The notes under the pieces were generated by a model. It did no database searches. It was not told where the DNA came from and saw only the letters and a program-made list of their open reading frames with translations. From NCBI GenBank assembly GCA_949840935.1, contig CATKXX010000002.1:62001-126000 (forward strand): a stretch of DNA of 64,000 bases, read 5' to 3'. How positions within the stretch are numbered: position 1 is the first letter of the stretch; every line of letters begins with the position of its first letter. The stretch is from an uncultured Acetatifactor sp. (GTDB lineage: Bacteria > Bacillota > Clostridia > Lachnospirales > Lachnospiraceae). Both the position numbers and the translations under genes were made by a program. This document shows, piece by piece, positions 15,985 through 26,748 of the stretch.

Positions 15985-17739
15985 CTACTCAAACTGCGCA
16001 TTATAGAGCCGTCTGTAGACGCCCTGTCTCTCCATCAGTTCCCGGTGCGTCCCCTGCTCCACCACCTCGCCGCCATTGACCACAAGGATCAGATCAGCGT
16101 TTTCAATGGTTGACAGCCTGTGTGCAATGACAAAACATGTCTTCCCCTCCATCAGTTTCAGCATAGCCTTCTGAATCTGCCGTTCCGTGCGGGTGTCCAC
16201 ATTGGAGGTAGCTTCATCCAGTATCAGCATCTTGGAATCCAGCAGCATCGCTCTTGCTATCGTCAGGAGCTGCTTCTGCCCCTTGGAAATATTGGTTCCC
16301 TCATCCGTCAATATGGTATCATACCCTTCCGGAAGCCGTTTGATAAAGGAATGGATGCGCGCCGCCCTTGCGGCAGCCTCCACGTCCTCCCTGGTGGCTC
16401 CCTCCCTGCCGTATGCGAGATTTTCATAAATACTTCCATAGAACAGCCAGGTATCCTGCAGCACCATTGCATAAGCCTTGCGGAGGCTGCTCCTGGTCAC
16501 CATATCGTTCCTTTTTCCATCCACAGTGATCACACCGCTGTCAGGATCGTAGAAGCGCATCAGCAGATTGATCAGCGTAGTCTTTCCCGCTCCCGTGGGG
16601 CCCACTATAGCGATCAGCCTTCCGGGCTCTGCCCTGAGACTCAGATCGTGTATGATAGTCTTTCCCGGCAGATAGCCGAACTGCACATGCTGCAGCTCCA
16701 CCTTCCCCCGGACGTCTTCCAGCACGGCAGCATTCTCCGCGTCTGCAGGCTCCGGCGCCTCCTCGATGAGCCGGAACACCCTCTCCGCCGCGGCAAGTGC
16801 GGACTGAAGCTCGCTGAAAATATTGGCCGCCTCGTTGATCGGCCCTGAAAATTTCCTGGAATACAATACAAAGGAAGAAATGTTCCCGATACTCATGCTC
16901 CCCGCCAGATACAACAGCGCCCCAAAGACGCTGATCAGCGACAGGGACAGATTGTTGATAAAGTTGACGCAGGGGCCTACCACACTCCCGTAATATTCCG
17001 CCCTGTAATACGCTTCCACCGCCTCTTTATTCTTCCTGTCAAACTTCCCCTGGGTATATTCTTCCCTGTTATATGCTTTTAAAGTTTTCTGTCCCGAGAT
17101 CATTTCCTCCACAAAACCATTCAGCTCCCCCAGCTTCGCAGATCTAAGCCTGAACAGGGGCCTGGTCTTGCCTGTAATATATTTCGTGATCATCACCGAC
17201 AATGGCACGGTAAAGGCAAACACCAGCACCAGCTTCGGCGAGATTGACAGCATCATCAGCAGCGCCCCTGTCACCGTGATCACAGTCGTCAGAAGCTGCA
17301 CAAGGTCGTTTGACAGGGAAGCGTTGACCGTATCGATATCATAAGAAATCCGGCTGATGATATCTCCCGTCTGGTGTACATCGAAATATCCCACCGGCAG
17401 GGTCATAAGTTTCTCAAACACATCCTGCCGCATACGGTAGACCACCTTGCGGCTGATCGTCAGCATCAATACCTGCAGCCCATAGGACATCAGGGCGGAC
17501 ACCACATAGAACACTGCCATCCAGCCCGCATAGTAAAATACCTTCCCGAAGTCCACCGCCCCTCTGCCACCTTCGATGGCCCCGATGCTGAGGCCCGTCA
17601 GCTTCGGCCCGATCAGTGCGAACAGGTTGCTGCCCAGCGTACAGATCATCGCCAGTACCAGAAGCCACTTATACTGCCACATATATTGCCCGAGCCTGAG
17701 GATCGTCCGCCTGGAATATCTTTTTTTCTCATTTCCCAT
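15985..17739 (-). CDS. ABC exporter half-transporter, catalytic subunit (BmrD/LmrD type)
   Basis: 584 aa. Six membrane spans (about 15-310) of the type I exporter fold, then one ATPase domain. Walker A is GPTGAGKTT, Walker B MLILDEATSNVD with the catalytic Glu, and the H-loop IAHRLST; the signature reads ISKGQKQ instead of LSGGQ. Its partner at 17823 has a normal signature but lacks the catalytic Glu, so together they make one competent and one degenerate ATP site, the pattern of heterodimeric exporters such as BmrCD and TM287/288. Substrate probably drugs, lipids or peptides; not determinable. It is the last gene of the mcp-ABC-ABC operon. Confidence 0.92.
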   Translation of the reverse strand: MGNEKKRYSRRTILRLGQYMWQYKWLLVLAMICTLGSNLFALIGPKLTGLSIGAIEGGRGAVDFGKVFYYAGWMAVFYVVSALMSYGLQVLMLTISRKVVYRMRQDVFEKLMTLPVGYFDVHQTGDIISRISYDIDTVNASLSNDLVQLLTTVITVTGALLMMLSISPKLVLVFAFTVPLSVMITKYITGKTRPLFRLRSAKLGELNGFVEEMISGQKTLKAYNREEYTQGKFDRKNKEAVEAYYRAEYYGSVVGPCVNFINNLSLSLISVFGALLYLAGSMSIGNISSFVLYSRKFSGPINEAANIFSELQSALAAAERVFRLIEEAPEPADAENAAVLEDVRGKVELQHVQFGYLPGKTIIHDLSLRAEPGRLIAIVGPTGAGKTTLINLLMRFYDPDSGVITVDGKRNDMVTRSSLRKAYAMVLQDTWLFYGSIYENLAYGREGATREDVEAAARAARIHSFIKRLPEGYDTILTDEGTNISKGQKQLLTIARAMLLDSKMLILDEATSNVDTRTERQIQKAMLKLMEGKTCFVIAHRLSTIENADLILVVNGGEVVEQGTHRELMERQGVYRRLYNAQFE

Positions 17740-17822
17740 AATAATTCCCTCTTAATATTTCCCCTGCCCTTTTCACCCTGCGCACATTCCTGTACATGCC
17801 TGCGGTTCTTTTCCCAGAGACA

Positions 17823-19535
17823 TCATGCCCCCATCTGCGACCTGCTGATCTCGCTGTAGACCTCACAGCTTTCCATCAGCTCCTCATGGGTGCCATAGCC
17901 GATGGGCTCCCCGTCCTCCAGTACCAGGATATGATCCGCATTCCGGATGGAACTGACCCGCTGAGCCACAATGACCAGCGTGGTGTCCTGGAAATGTTCA
18001 CGGATCCCCTTCCTCAGCTCCGCATCCGTGCGATAGTCAAGGGCGCTGGAGGAATCGTCCAATATCAATATCTCCGGCCTGGCCGCCAGGGCCCTGGCGA
18101 TCAGCACACGCTGTTTCTGTCCTCCGCTCAGGTTCGCGCCCTTTATATTCAGGGCCTCACTCTCCTTGTCCTCCCTGTCTGACACAAACTCGCTGGCACG
18201 GGCATACAGCAGCGCCTCCTGAAGCTGAGCGCTACCGATTTCCCTGCCCAGAGTCACATTCTCCGCAATGGTATCCTCGAAAATAGTGTCATTCTGGAAC
18301 ACCACTCCAAATTTCCGCTTCAGCTCTGACGCTTCATAACTGCGGACGTCCTTTCCCGCGATCAACACACGTCCCTCGTCCACATCATACATCCGCATCA
18401 TCAGATTGATAATGGTAGACTTGCCAGAGCCAATCTCCCCTATAATCCCCAGCGTCTCGCCTTTCTTTATCCGAAAAGAAAGATCCTTTATATTCGCCTC
18501 ACCCTTTTTCAGATAGGAAAAGGTAACGTGATCAAAACAGATCTCATATTCCTCCGGCCCCTCCCTATAAACTTCCATGACGCTCATGTCGTCCTCCGCT
18601 TCCAGCACATGGCAGATACGGTTCCCCGACGCAATGGCCTTGGACAGGATTGTGAACATCTTGGAAATTGACATCATGGCATTTAATATAATGGTAAAGT
18701 AGGTGGTAAAGGCCAGAATCTTCCCGACCTCTGAAGTCCCCCCGTTGACACGGTATGCGCCTACCAGGATGACGCCCACCAGGCCCAGGTTCAACAAAAT
18801 GTTCATGGACGGATTGATGACAGCCATAACCATACCATTCTTCCTCTCCCGCTCCACAACCTCCCTGTTGACAGCCTGGAATTTCTCCGTCTCATATGCC
18901 GTTTTGGACAGTGCCTTGATCACACGGATTCCCGCAATGTCCTCCCTAACCATCCTGACGAATCGGTCATTGGCCTCCTGCAGGCCGCTGAACATGGGAA
19001 TACTCCTCCTGGACACATATACCGTGATAAAGGCCAGCATCGGAAGCACAGCCAGCAGCACACATGCCATGGCATAATCCAATGTAAAGGTAACACAGAT
19101 CCCCCCGATCAGCAAAATCGGCGCACGAACCCCCAGACGCTGGATACGCCCCAGCATCTGGTGGAGATTATATGTGTCCGATGTCATTCGGGAAATCAGG
19201 GATGGTTTCGTATAGAAATCCGTCTGCGCATTGGAAAGCTGCATTGTCTTCGCAAACAGGTCATGACGTATATTCTCCGTGGCATCCCCGGAGACCCTGG
19301 ACGCCATCCGGTTTGCAATAATATTGAAGGATACTGCAAACAGGGAACAGACGATCATCAGCGTCCCCCATCCAAAGATCAGCCTCCTGTCCCCCGACAG
19401 GATGACTGTGTCAATGATATACGCCAATATGTACGGGATGCACAGATCCATGATCGTTCCTATGAATTTAATCAGAAACCCTACCCCCATTCTCGGGAAG
19501 TAGGGCTTCATGTATTTCCATATTATATACTTCAT
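17823..19535 (-). CDS. ABC exporter half-transporter, degenerate-site subunit (BmrC/LmrC type)
   Basis: 570 aa: six transmembrane helices followed by an ATPase domain. Walker A GEIGSGKST, signature LSGGQKQR, Walker B ILILDDSSSALD, where Asp replaces the catalytic Glu. This substitution is typical for the degenerate half of heterodimeric ABC exporters. Its start overlaps the stop of the chemotaxis receptor gene (TGATG), so translation is coupled; there is no strong ribosome binding site of its own. The 87-bp gap to the partner gene has no terminator. Confidence 0.92.
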   Translation of the reverse strand: MKYIIWKYMKPYFPRMGVGFLIKFIGTIMDLCIPYILAYIIDTVILSGDRRLIFGWGTLMIVCSLFAVSFNIIANRMASRVSGDATENIRHDLFAKTMQLSNAQTDFYTKPSLISRMTSDTYNLHQMLGRIQRLGVRAPILLIGGICVTFTLDYAMACVLLAVLPMLAFITVYVSRRSIPMFSGLQEANDRFVRMVREDIAGIRVIKALSKTAYETEKFQAVNREVVERERKNGMVMAVINPSMNILLNLGLVGVILVGAYRVNGGTSEVGKILAFTTYFTIILNAMMSISKMFTILSKAIASGNRICHVLEAEDDMSVMEVYREGPEEYEICFDHVTFSYLKKGEANIKDLSFRIKKGETLGIIGEIGSGKSTIINLMMRMYDVDEGRVLIAGKDVRSYEASELKRKFGVVFQNDTIFEDTIAENVTLGREIGSAQLQEALLYARASEFVSDREDKESEALNIKGANLSGGQKQRVLIARALAARPEILILDDSSSALDYRTDAELRKGIREHFQDTTLVIVAQRVSSIRNADHILVLEDGEPIGYGTHEELMESCEVYSEISRSQMGA

Positions 19536-21736
19536 CAGATTTTAAATACGGAGATCTCCGTTTTCAACTCCTGCATATTCTTACCGAGGGAATCTGCCGT
19601 TTCTGTCAGGCCCTCTACATTTTCCATCAGCTTCTCCACAGAATCACGGACTGTGATGACACTGTCGGCGGTCTCCTCGATACTGGTGGAAATCTGGCCG
19701 ATAGCTGATACGGTCTGAGACTTCTCCTCGTCCGCGCGTTCCGTGCTCTCAATAATGGCATTCAGGCCTTCCACCAGCTGCCTCATGCGCTGCTGCATGT
19801 TGTTAAATACCTCTACCACCTGTTCCACAGCTTCCGTCTGGGATGCCACCATGGCGCCGGCTTCACGGGCGCTCTCCACACTGTAATTCGTCTGCGCGGT
19901 AATGTGCCCCACATTATTGCTGATCTCACCGGCAGCCTTCGCAGAATCGTCCGCCAGCTTGCGGATCTCCTCCGCAACCACCGCAAAGCCCTTCCCGGCT
20001 TCCCCGGCCCTCGCCGCCTCAATGGAAGCATTGAGCGACAACAGGTTGGTCTGCTCGGATATATCGGTAATCGTGCTTACAAAGCTGTTGATGATCTCCG
20101 TCTCCTGACGCAGGGACTCAATATTCTTCCCAACCGTAGCGGTGATGTCAGTAGTCTGCTGGGCCCTGTCACCCAGCAGGCGGATGATCTTTACACCCTG
20201 CCCGATCATCTGTTCTGTCTCTTCTACCAGCCTGCTCACCCTCTCAACGGTATGCCCCACTTCCTGAAGCTCATTCGCCAGGACATTCGTCTTGGTAACA
20301 CACTCCTCCACCAGCTCAGTCTGCTGGGACATGGTCTCGCTGATCTCATTCACAGCCTTCGTTATGCTGGCGGAATAATCGTTGATAACGCCGGACACCT
20401 GCTCCACGTCCTTCGACGAAATTTCCAGCTGTTCTGTGGCGCCGGTAACTTTGTTTACCAGGCTCTTGGTATTCCGTATCATATTATTGGCGGAACCCGC
20501 AAGCCTCTGGAATTCATCGCGTCCCTTAGCGGCCACCCGCACGGTCAGATCGCCCTGTGCGACTACGCCGAAGCCCCTGGAAATACGCTTCATATTCTTC
20601 TGGATGCCGGAAACGATCAAAAGCCCCACCAGCACTACGATTATGCTTGCCAATATCACCAGTACAAGCGTCAGCGACTGGATCTCCCCGGCCTGTCCGG
20701 TAATAATCTCCATGGGCACAAGCGCGCAGACAGTCGCGCCTGTCTGGATGCTGCTGCTGTATATGAACAGATAAGCCTCGCCCTTAAAGCTGACTTCCTG
20801 TGAACCATACTGATTCTCCCTTGCGTCCGAATCCAGCACCGGGAAGAATTCCTGTCCGAAGAAGACTGTCTCTCCTTCTGTCAAAATGCTCTCCTCACCC
20901 TCCGACAGCTTCTCGCATATAATTTCCCGGCCGTTCTCCGTGACAAAGCCCACAATGCTTCCCTCGCCCAAATCCAGAGAATTGAGGAAATCCCGGATTG
21001 TCTTTGCCTTAATGTCAATTACGATACAGGCGTTCCCAGACTGAGATAACACCTGATATGATAAAATATAATCCTGGTATTTCAGATTCAGGTTAGCATC
21101 CAGAACCTCATGGCTGTCAATCCACTTCTGGACATTGCGCCCGTCCACGGGCACAGATGCGAGATACTCCTCGAAAAACCCGTCTGCACTGGAGGAATTG
21201 GCAGTACTGAAAAGATTGATCCCTTCCTTTGTGATGATATGTATATTGCTGATAAACGCATTCGACGTCTGGGAAGCCAGGATATCCATCCTGGTATTCT
21301 CAGTAACCTTCATCTTGGACAGAGGATCATCCGAATACAGCCCGATATAATATTTGCTCAGATCCTTGTCAAACGCGTATTTCGTACCTTCCGATTCAAT
21401 AAAGGAACAGCTCATATCCACATATTCCGTCGCCATATTGATCGTCTGGGTGGTGGAATCCGCAAATTTCTCACTCATGCCCTCCGCTGCTTTCTGATAA
21501 GCGGAAAAGCCCACAATAACCATAAACAGGATCGGTACAAGGAAACAGACTATGATCTTATTCCGAAGGCTGAAGATCATAAGCCCTGAATTCTGTCCTC
21601 CGCCCTGCGCCGCCGGCTGCCGGGATTCTTTGGGAGTCCTGACTTTTCGGGACTTTCCGGGCGCCATGGCTTCCCTGGATGGTTTCGGCACCTTCGGCGC
21701 TTTTACCTGTTTCACTTTCGCTGTTTTTCCGCCCAT
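19535..21736 (-). CDS. Methyl-accepting chemotaxis protein
   Basis: 733 aa from the ATG with GGAGG eight bases upstream (MGGKTAKVK); the longer open frame lacks a ribosome binding site. A basic, proline-rich cytoplasmic leader of about 55 residues precedes TM1 ([17 protein letters not shown]). An extracellular Cache-like sensor region of about 270 residues follows, then TM2, a HAMP domain and a long signalling domain with the conserved tip [20 protein letters not shown]. The ligand is unknown. No pentapeptide tether at the end. Coupling to an exporter pair is unusual for a chemoreceptor and may mean the receptor senses a compound the exporter handles. Confidence 0.93.
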   Translation of the reverse strand: MGGKTAKVKQVKAPKVPKPSREAMAPGKSRKVRTPKESRQPAAQGGGQNSGLMIFSLRNKIIVCFLVPILFMVIVGFSAYQKAAEGMSEKFADSTTQTINMATEYVDMSCSFIESEGTKYAFDKDLSKYYIGLYSDDPLSKMKVTENTRMDILASQTSNAFISNIHIITKEGINLFSTANSSSADGFFEEYLASVPVDGRNVQKWIDSHEVLDANLNLKYQDYILSYQVLSQSGNACIVIDIKAKTIRDFLNSLDLGEGSIVGFVTENGREIICEKLSEGEESILTEGETVFFGQEFFPVLDSDARENQYGSQEVSFKGEAYLFIYSSSIQTGATVCALVPMEIITGQAGEIQSLTLVLVILASIIVVLVGLLIVSGIQKNMKRISRGFGVVAQGDLTVRVAAKGRDEFQRLAGSANNMIRNTKSLVNKVTGATEQLEISSKDVEQVSGVINDYSASITKAVNEISETMSQQTELVEECVTKTNVLANELQEVGHTVERVSRLVEETEQMIGQGVKIIRLLGDRAQQTTDITATVGKNIESLRQETEIINSFVSTITDISEQTNLLSLNASIEAARAGEAGKGFAVVAEEIRKLADDSAKAAGEISNNVGHITAQTNYSVESAREAGAMVASQTEAVEQVVEVFNNMQQRMRQLVEGLNAIIESTERADEEKSQTVSAIGQISTSIEETADSVITVRDSVEKLMENVEGLTETADSLGKNMQELKTEISVFKI

Positions 21737-21885
21737 ATTGTTATCCTCCAAGTCGTAATCATAATGTACATTGAATAAATTATACACCACTTTTCTGTAA
21801 TTTGAAATAGAAACTGTCAAAATAAATACTTTTATTTAGTGAATTTATCCAAATTTCTACTTTTTATTTACGCTTCCCATTTTGT

Positions 21886-23229
21886 TCAGCGAAGCTCCAT
21901 GTGCTGTATATATCGCGATCCAAACTCAGGTTCCATGGCCAGATTCACAATTTCCGTCCCGCTCTTATACCCTTCCAGACTGTCCCTTGCGCTCTCCCAG
22001 CCGGAGGCGATGATTTCCCTGCCTGCCCGCAGCGCCCCCGACAGCGCCGTGTTACCGCCCGCTTCCGCCCTATGGGCAAGCGCCCGGGGCAGCAGCCCGA
22101 TCTCCACGGCGTCCTCCGGATTCAGATAATATCCAAACCCGCCAGCCAGCACGAGTCTGTCAACCTCCCCGGGCGCAATGCCGTACCGATCCAGAAGGAT
22201 TTCTATCCCGGCGGCAATGGCAGCCTTGGCAAGCTGGACGCTCCGCACAGCCTCCCTGGTGACGCAGACGTTCCCTATGCGCACCCCCCTATCAAAATAA
22301 GGCTCCGCCAGCAGGCCTGTCTCGTCCAGGATATTCTCCCTGCGCAGGACTGCCAGAAGCTTCACCATATCCGCTCCCCATATCCCTCTGTTTACGCCCC
22401 CTTCAAAGGCCGGGCCTGCAGCTGTGGCACAGGCGATCCGTCTCCTGCGGTTTCCCAGAAGCAGTTCGCCGTTAGTCCCCAGGTCAATGAGCAGGGTGAT
22501 CTCCTCCCTCTCCGCAATCCCGCAGGCATGGCAGCCCGCCAGAATATCCCCTCCCACAAAAGCGGAAAATCCGGGCAGCACAAAAGAACGGACACCTTCT
22601 GTCTCCGTCTCGGCCCCGGAAAGCCTGGACGCCTCAAACGGCGCATGTCCCAGCTCACCGGTATCCCATCCCATAAAAAGATAGGTCATGGTGGTATTTG
22701 CCGCCACCGTGAGGTATATTTCTTCTCCCGCCTGCAGCTTCCTCTGAAACCTTTTCAGACCCCTCCCGAGCACCTCCCTGACCGATTTCCGCATCCATGC
22801 GGCGGCTTCAGGATCTTCCGCCGCCCTGATCCTGGACAGTACATCCGCGCCCCAGGCAGACTGCGGGTTTACCTCCACAAAGCGATCCACCACCCCGCCG
22901 TCCGCCCCATACAGGAGCATGGCGATAGTGGTGGTTCCTATGTCGGCTGTGGCCAGCCTCTTTCCGCTTTGGGCGAAGGGAAGCCGTTCCCCTGTGAAGG
23001 CGCCCTCTGTCAGCACATGCAGGCCGCCGGGACTGCGCGGAACCCTTTCCTCCGGCGCAGCCCCGGGGCCGTTTCGGACTGCTTCCCCGGGGCCGTTTCG
23101 GACTGCTTCCCCGGGGCCGTTCCAGACTGCTTCCAAGGAGCCGTTCCGGGCCAACGGTGCTGTCCCGGGGCACAGGCCGCAGCCGGTGCAGATCTGGCAC
23201 CGCAGCCCCTTTTTTGTCTTCCTACACAA
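21886..23229 (-). CDS. RACo-like ASKHA-family activator (DUF4445)
   Basis: 447 aa starting at TTG, with GGGAG ten bases before. The bulk (from about residue 85) matches the carboxyl part of reductive activators of corrinoid proteins: ATADIGTTTIAM and LLIDLGTNGELLLGN are ASKHA ATP-binding phosphate loops, and LVLAGGFGYYLNPEDA is the adenosine motif. The usual N-terminal [2Fe-2S] ferredoxin domain is missing; instead a CxxCxxCxxC segment (CQICTGCGLC) and a tandem NGPGEAVR repeat form the front. It overlaps the DUF4250 gene by eight bases. Likely role: ATP-driven reactivation of a cobamide or other redox protein, target unknown. Confidence 0.75.
   Translation of the reverse strand: MCRKTKKGLRCQICTGCGLCPGTAPLARNGSLEAVWNGPGEAVRNGPGEAVRNGPGAAPEERVPRSPGGLHVLTEGAFTGERLPFAQSGKRLATADIGTTTIAMLLYGADGGVVDRFVEVNPQSAWGADVLSRIRAAEDPEAAAWMRKSVREVLGRGLKRFQRKLQAGEEIYLTVAANTTMTYLFMGWDTGELGHAPFEASRLSGAETETEGVRSFVLPGFSAFVGGDILAGCHACGIAEREEITLLIDLGTNGELLLGNRRRRIACATAAGPAFEGGVNRGIWGADMVKLLAVLRRENILDETGLLAEPYFDRGVRIGNVCVTREAVRSVQLAKAAIAAGIEILLDRYGIAPGEVDRLVLAGGFGYYLNPEDAVEIGLLPRALAHRAEAGGNTALSGALRAGREIIASGWESARDSLEGYKSGTEIVNLAMEPEFGSRYIQHMELR
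23061..23150 (-). repeat. In-frame 24-bp tandem repeat
   Basis: Three to four copies of a 24-bp unit encoding NGPGEAVR/NGPGEAV-like octapeptides in the amino-terminal linker of the RACo-like protein. Later copies diverge (NGSLEAVW). Confidence 0.85.
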
Positions 23230-23395
23230 ACTGATTTTTCTCCCTGCTGTAATGATAGTCTATGGAAGCAAGCTTCTCCGTCAGCTCCTGACAGTCCATG
23301 TCAAACTCCTCGCAGAGCGAATCCAGGCTCCCATAGAAATCCCGGAGCTTCGTATTCACAAAGCTTAACAGCATTACCGGGTCTTTCGGTATCAT
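23222..23395 (-). CDS. DUF4250 domain protein
   Basis: 57 aa from the ATG with AGGAGG six bases upstream. The sequence MIPKDPVMLLSFVNTKLRDF followed by a Cys/Asp-rich helix and YSREKNQF matches the whole length of the DUF4250 family, small clostridial proteins of unknown function. Its last codons overlap the TTG start of the RACo-like gene, so both are translated together. Confidence 0.85.
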   Translation of the reverse strand: MIPKDPVMLLSFVNTKLRDFYGSLDSLCEEFDMDCQELTEKLASIDYHYSREKNQFV

Positions 23396-23516
23396 AATCC
23401 GCCTCCTGTTCCCGTGCGCAGATGACACTTCCCTCTTTCACTGCGCTATTACTTATGATTCCATGCACCAGCTCATTGTATCCGAAAAACTGCAATCCTG
23501 CAAGATGCCGCACAAA

Positions 23517-26102
23517 TTACGCCTTCACTTTCGCGCACATTTCGCCGTTTTCCACATCGATCAGTATTGTATCTCCCGATTTCACTCGGTCCTCCAGGAT
23601 CAGCTTTGCCGTCAGCGTCTCCACATATTTCTGGATATACCGCTTCAGAGGACGGGCACCGTACACAGGGTCATAGGCATTCTCTATGATATGGCTCATG
23701 GCCGCCCCTGACAGCTCCAGGCTAAGCTCCTTATCAGCAAGCCTTCGGTTCAGATCCGCCACGATCAGCTCCACGATCCCGCCGATATTGTCCTTCGTCA
23801 GAGGTTTGAATAAGATCGTCTCATCCAGACGGTTTAAAAATTCCGGCCGGAAATGCCCCCGCAGGTCATTCATCACCAGCTTTTCCGCCTCCCCGCTGAT
23901 GGAGCCGTCCTCCCGGATGCCGTCCAGCAGGTAGCCTGCCCCGATATTGGAGGTCATGATCAGGATGGTGTTCTTAAAGTCCACCGTCCTTCCCTGGGAA
24001 TCCGTGATCCGTCCGTCGTCCAGCACCTGCAGCAGCACGTTAAACACATCCGGATGGGCTTTCTCAATCTCGTCAAAGAGTACCACGCAGTAATGCTTCC
24101 GCCTGACCGCCTCGGTCAGCTGCCCCCCTTCCTCGTATCCCACATATCCGGGAGGCGCCCCGATGAGCCTGGACACCGAATATTTCTCCATATACTCGCT
24201 CATATCAATGCGGACCATATTGTTCTCATCATCGAACAGCGCCGCCGCCAGGGTTTTGGCCAGCTCCGTCTTGCCCACGCCTGTGGGCCCCAGGAACAGG
24301 AAGGAACCGATGGGCTTTGTGGGATCCTTAATCCCGGCCTTGGAGCGGATGATGGCCTCCGTCACCTTGGTGACACCCTCCTCCTGGCCGATGACACGCT
24401 TATGCAGCTCCTCGTCCAGATGCAGCGTCTTGTTTCGCTCGCTCTCTGTCAGCTTCGCCACGGGAATCCCCGTCCAGCGGGAAATGATCCTGGCGATCTC
24501 CTCGTCGGAAACCTTCTCATGAACCAATGACAGCCCGGAAGATCCAATCCGTTCTTCCTCCTGCTCCAGCTGTTTTTTCAGGGCGGGCATCCTGCCATAG
24601 CTCAATTCCGCCGCCTTCTCCAGATTTCCCTCTCTCTGGGCAATCTGTATCTGGCTGTTGACTTCGTCAATCTCCTCTCTCAATCTGGAAAGCTTATCCA
24701 CGGAAGCCTTCTCATTGTCCCACTGGGCCTTTTTCGCAGCGAAAACATCCTTCTGTTCCGCCAAATCCTTCTGCAGGCTGGCAAGTCGCTCCACGCTGAG
24801 ACGGTCGTCCTCCTTTTTCAGCGCCGCCTCCTCAATCTCCATCTGCATGATCCTGCGCTGCAGCTCATCCAGCTCCGTGGGCATACTGTCCAGCTCCGTC
24901 TTGATCAGGGCGCAGGCCTCGTCCACCAGGTCGATGGCCTTGTCCGGCAGAAAACGGTCAGAAATATACCGGTTGGAAAGCACCGCCGCGCTGACCAGGG
25001 CATTGTCCATGATCTTCACGCCGTGATAGACCTCGTACCGCTCCTTTAAGCCCCTCAGAATGGAAATCGTATCCTCCACCGTAGGCTCCTCCACCGTCAC
25101 CGGCTGGAAACGCCTTTCCAGGGCCGGATCCTTCTCGATATACTGGCGGTACTCGTCCAGGGTGGTGGCCCCGATACAATGCAGCTCGCCCCTTGCCAGC
25201 ATGGGCTTTAACATATTCCCCGCATCCAGCGCCCCGTCGGACTTCCCCGCACCCACAATGGTGTGCAGCTCGTCGATAAAGAGGAGGATCTGCCCGTCGC
25301 TGTTCTTCACATCCTCCAGCACCGCCTTCAGGCGCTCCTCAAACTCGCCCCTGTATTTCGCCCCCGCCACCAGGGCTCCCATGTCCAGGGCGAAGATTTT
25401 CTTGTCCTTCAGCCCCTGGGGCACGTCCCCCCTGACAATCCGCTGGGCCAGGCCTTCCACCACCGCCGTCTTGCCCACGCCGGGTTCCCCGATGAGGACA
25501 GGATTGTTTTTCGTCTTGCGGGAGAGGATGCGGATCACATTCCGGATCTCGCTATCCCGGCCGATGACCGGGTCAAGCTTCTGATTCCTTGCCTTCTCCA
25601 CCAGATCCTGGCCGTATTTCTCCAGGGTGTCATAGGTGGCCTCCGGGTTGTCCGAGGTCACCCGCTGGTTTCCCCTGACTGTGGACAGCGCTTTCAGGAA
25701 ACGCTCCCTGGTGATTCCGTACTCCTTCCAGATAGCATTGATCTCCCGGTTAGGGTTCTTTATCATAGCCAGGAAAAGATGCTCCACGGACACATACTCG
25801 TCCCCCAGCTGCTTCGCCTCGTCCTCCGCGCCGATCAGCGCCTTATTCAGATCCTGGCCCACGTAGACCTGGCCACCCTGTACCTTTACGCGCTTCTCCA
25901 ACGCCTGGCGGACGCGGTTTACAAAGTGCTCCTTCTGGATCTCCATCTTCTCCACAAGCTTCAATATCAGACTGTCCTCTATGGTCAGCAGGCTGTACAG
26001 CAGATGCTCCTGCTCGATCTCCTGATTGCCGTATTCATAGGCAAGCTTCTCGCAGCCCTGCACTGCCTCCATAGATTTCTGTGTAAATTTCTGGATATTC
26101 AT
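23517..26102 (-). CDS. clpB: ClpB disaggregase
   Basis: 861 aa, full family length. N-domain repeats at 1-145; first AAA+ module with Walker [14 protein letters not shown] near 203 and Walker [15 protein letters not shown]; the long coiled-coil middle domain at about 400-530; second AAA+ module with [13 protein letters not shown] near 603, [20 protein letters not shown] pore-loop region and the carboxyl oligomerisation part. It is the Hsp104-type chaperone that pulls proteins out of aggregates together with DnaK. No ClpP-binding loop expected. No CIRCE element (TTAGCACTC inverted repeat) was seen in the roughly 100 bp upstream, so heat regulation, if any, is by other means. Confidence 0.97.
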   Translation of the reverse strand: MNIQKFTQKSMEAVQGCEKLAYEYGNQEIEQEHLLYSLLTIEDSLILKLVEKMEIQKEHFVNRVRQALEKRVKVQGGQVYVGQDLNKALIGAEDEAKQLGDEYVSVEHLFLAMIKNPNREINAIWKEYGITRERFLKALSTVRGNQRVTSDNPEATYDTLEKYGQDLVEKARNQKLDPVIGRDSEIRNVIRILSRKTKNNPVLIGEPGVGKTAVVEGLAQRIVRGDVPQGLKDKKIFALDMGALVAGAKYRGEFEERLKAVLEDVKNSDGQILLFIDELHTIVGAGKSDGALDAGNMLKPMLARGELHCIGATTLDEYRQYIEKDPALERRFQPVTVEEPTVEDTISILRGLKERYEVYHGVKIMDNALVSAAVLSNRYISDRFLPDKAIDLVDEACALIKTELDSMPTELDELQRRIMQMEIEEAALKKEDDRLSVERLASLQKDLAEQKDVFAAKKAQWDNEKASVDKLSRLREEIDEVNSQIQIAQREGNLEKAAELSYGRMPALKKQLEQEEERIGSSGLSLVHEKVSDEEIARIISRWTGIPVAKLTESERNKTLHLDEELHKRVIGQEEGVTKVTEAIIRSKAGIKDPTKPIGSFLFLGPTGVGKTELAKTLAAALFDDENNMVRIDMSEYMEKYSVSRLIGAPPGYVGYEEGGQLTEAVRRKHYCVVLFDEIEKAHPDVFNVLLQVLDDGRITDSQGRTVDFKNTILIMTSNIGAGYLLDGIREDGSISGEAEKLVMNDLRGHFRPEFLNRLDETILFKPLTKDNIGGIVELIVADLNRRLADKELSLELSGAAMSHIIENAYDPVYGARPLKRYIQKYVETLTAKLILEDRVKSGDTILIDVENGEMCAKVKA

Positions 26103-26208
26103 AACGCACTGCCTCCTTCTTGCTCCTATTGTTTCCTTGTTCTATAAGTAATATAACATTATTAGGAGAAAAATCAAGAAGGAAAGTATAAAGTTTTTCT
26201 AAAACGGT

Positions 26209-26676
26209 TTACGTGCTTCCAAATAAGTCATCCAGGCCCATTTCCTCGCCTTCATCCGGATGGCGCCATTTTTCCAGCAAATCCAATCCCCCGTGCTGCT
26301 TCTGGAACAGCCTGGCCCTGTCAAAAATCTCCTGAAGCACGCTTACCTGGCTGCTTCCGGCATTTGCCCCGTAGGACACCACATAGGTGTTGCAGAGGAG
26401 CATGAGCTTATCCTGTAAAATATCCGCCTCGGCAGATTTCTCAAGGAACGCCGCAATACGGTCTAAATGATACTTGAAGATTTTGATCCAGCTGTCAAGC
26501 TGCGCCTCTGTAGCATCGCTGACATCCAGGATACAAGCCGCTTTCATGCCCTTCCCGCCGGCATGGTCGGCATAGGCGTTTCTCAGCCATCTCCTCGCTT
26601 CTCTCACCGTGTCCTCGTAAGGCAGCTTCAGGGGATCGTAGCTTTCCTGCACGTCCCGCAGCCCTGTCCTGTACAC
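26209..26676 (-). pseudogene. Hypothetical protein, downstream half of a TAG-split gene
   Basis: 155 aa from a GTG with no ribosome binding site. The same frame continues upstream without interruption for 24 codons to the TAG that ends the 209-aa gene. The two parts therefore read as one protein of about 390 aa with a single in-frame amber codon. The segment is helical and soluble; no domain recognised. Either this half is not translated, or it is made from the GTG or by stop-codon readthrough. Confidence 0.5.
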
Positions 26677-26748
26677 AAAATCCGGCTGTCCCGGGCTTCC
26701 GCGGTGATAATTTAAGAGTACACTGGGGGGTTTTACATCTGGATTGGC

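Noticed and set aside
21901..23397. 498-aa open frame on the plus strand
   Set aside because: Exact antisense shadow of the ASKHA-domain gene, which has clear ATP-binding motifs.
26103..26208. CIRCE operator upstream of clpB
   Set aside because: No TTAGCACTC/GAGTGCTAA pair is present.
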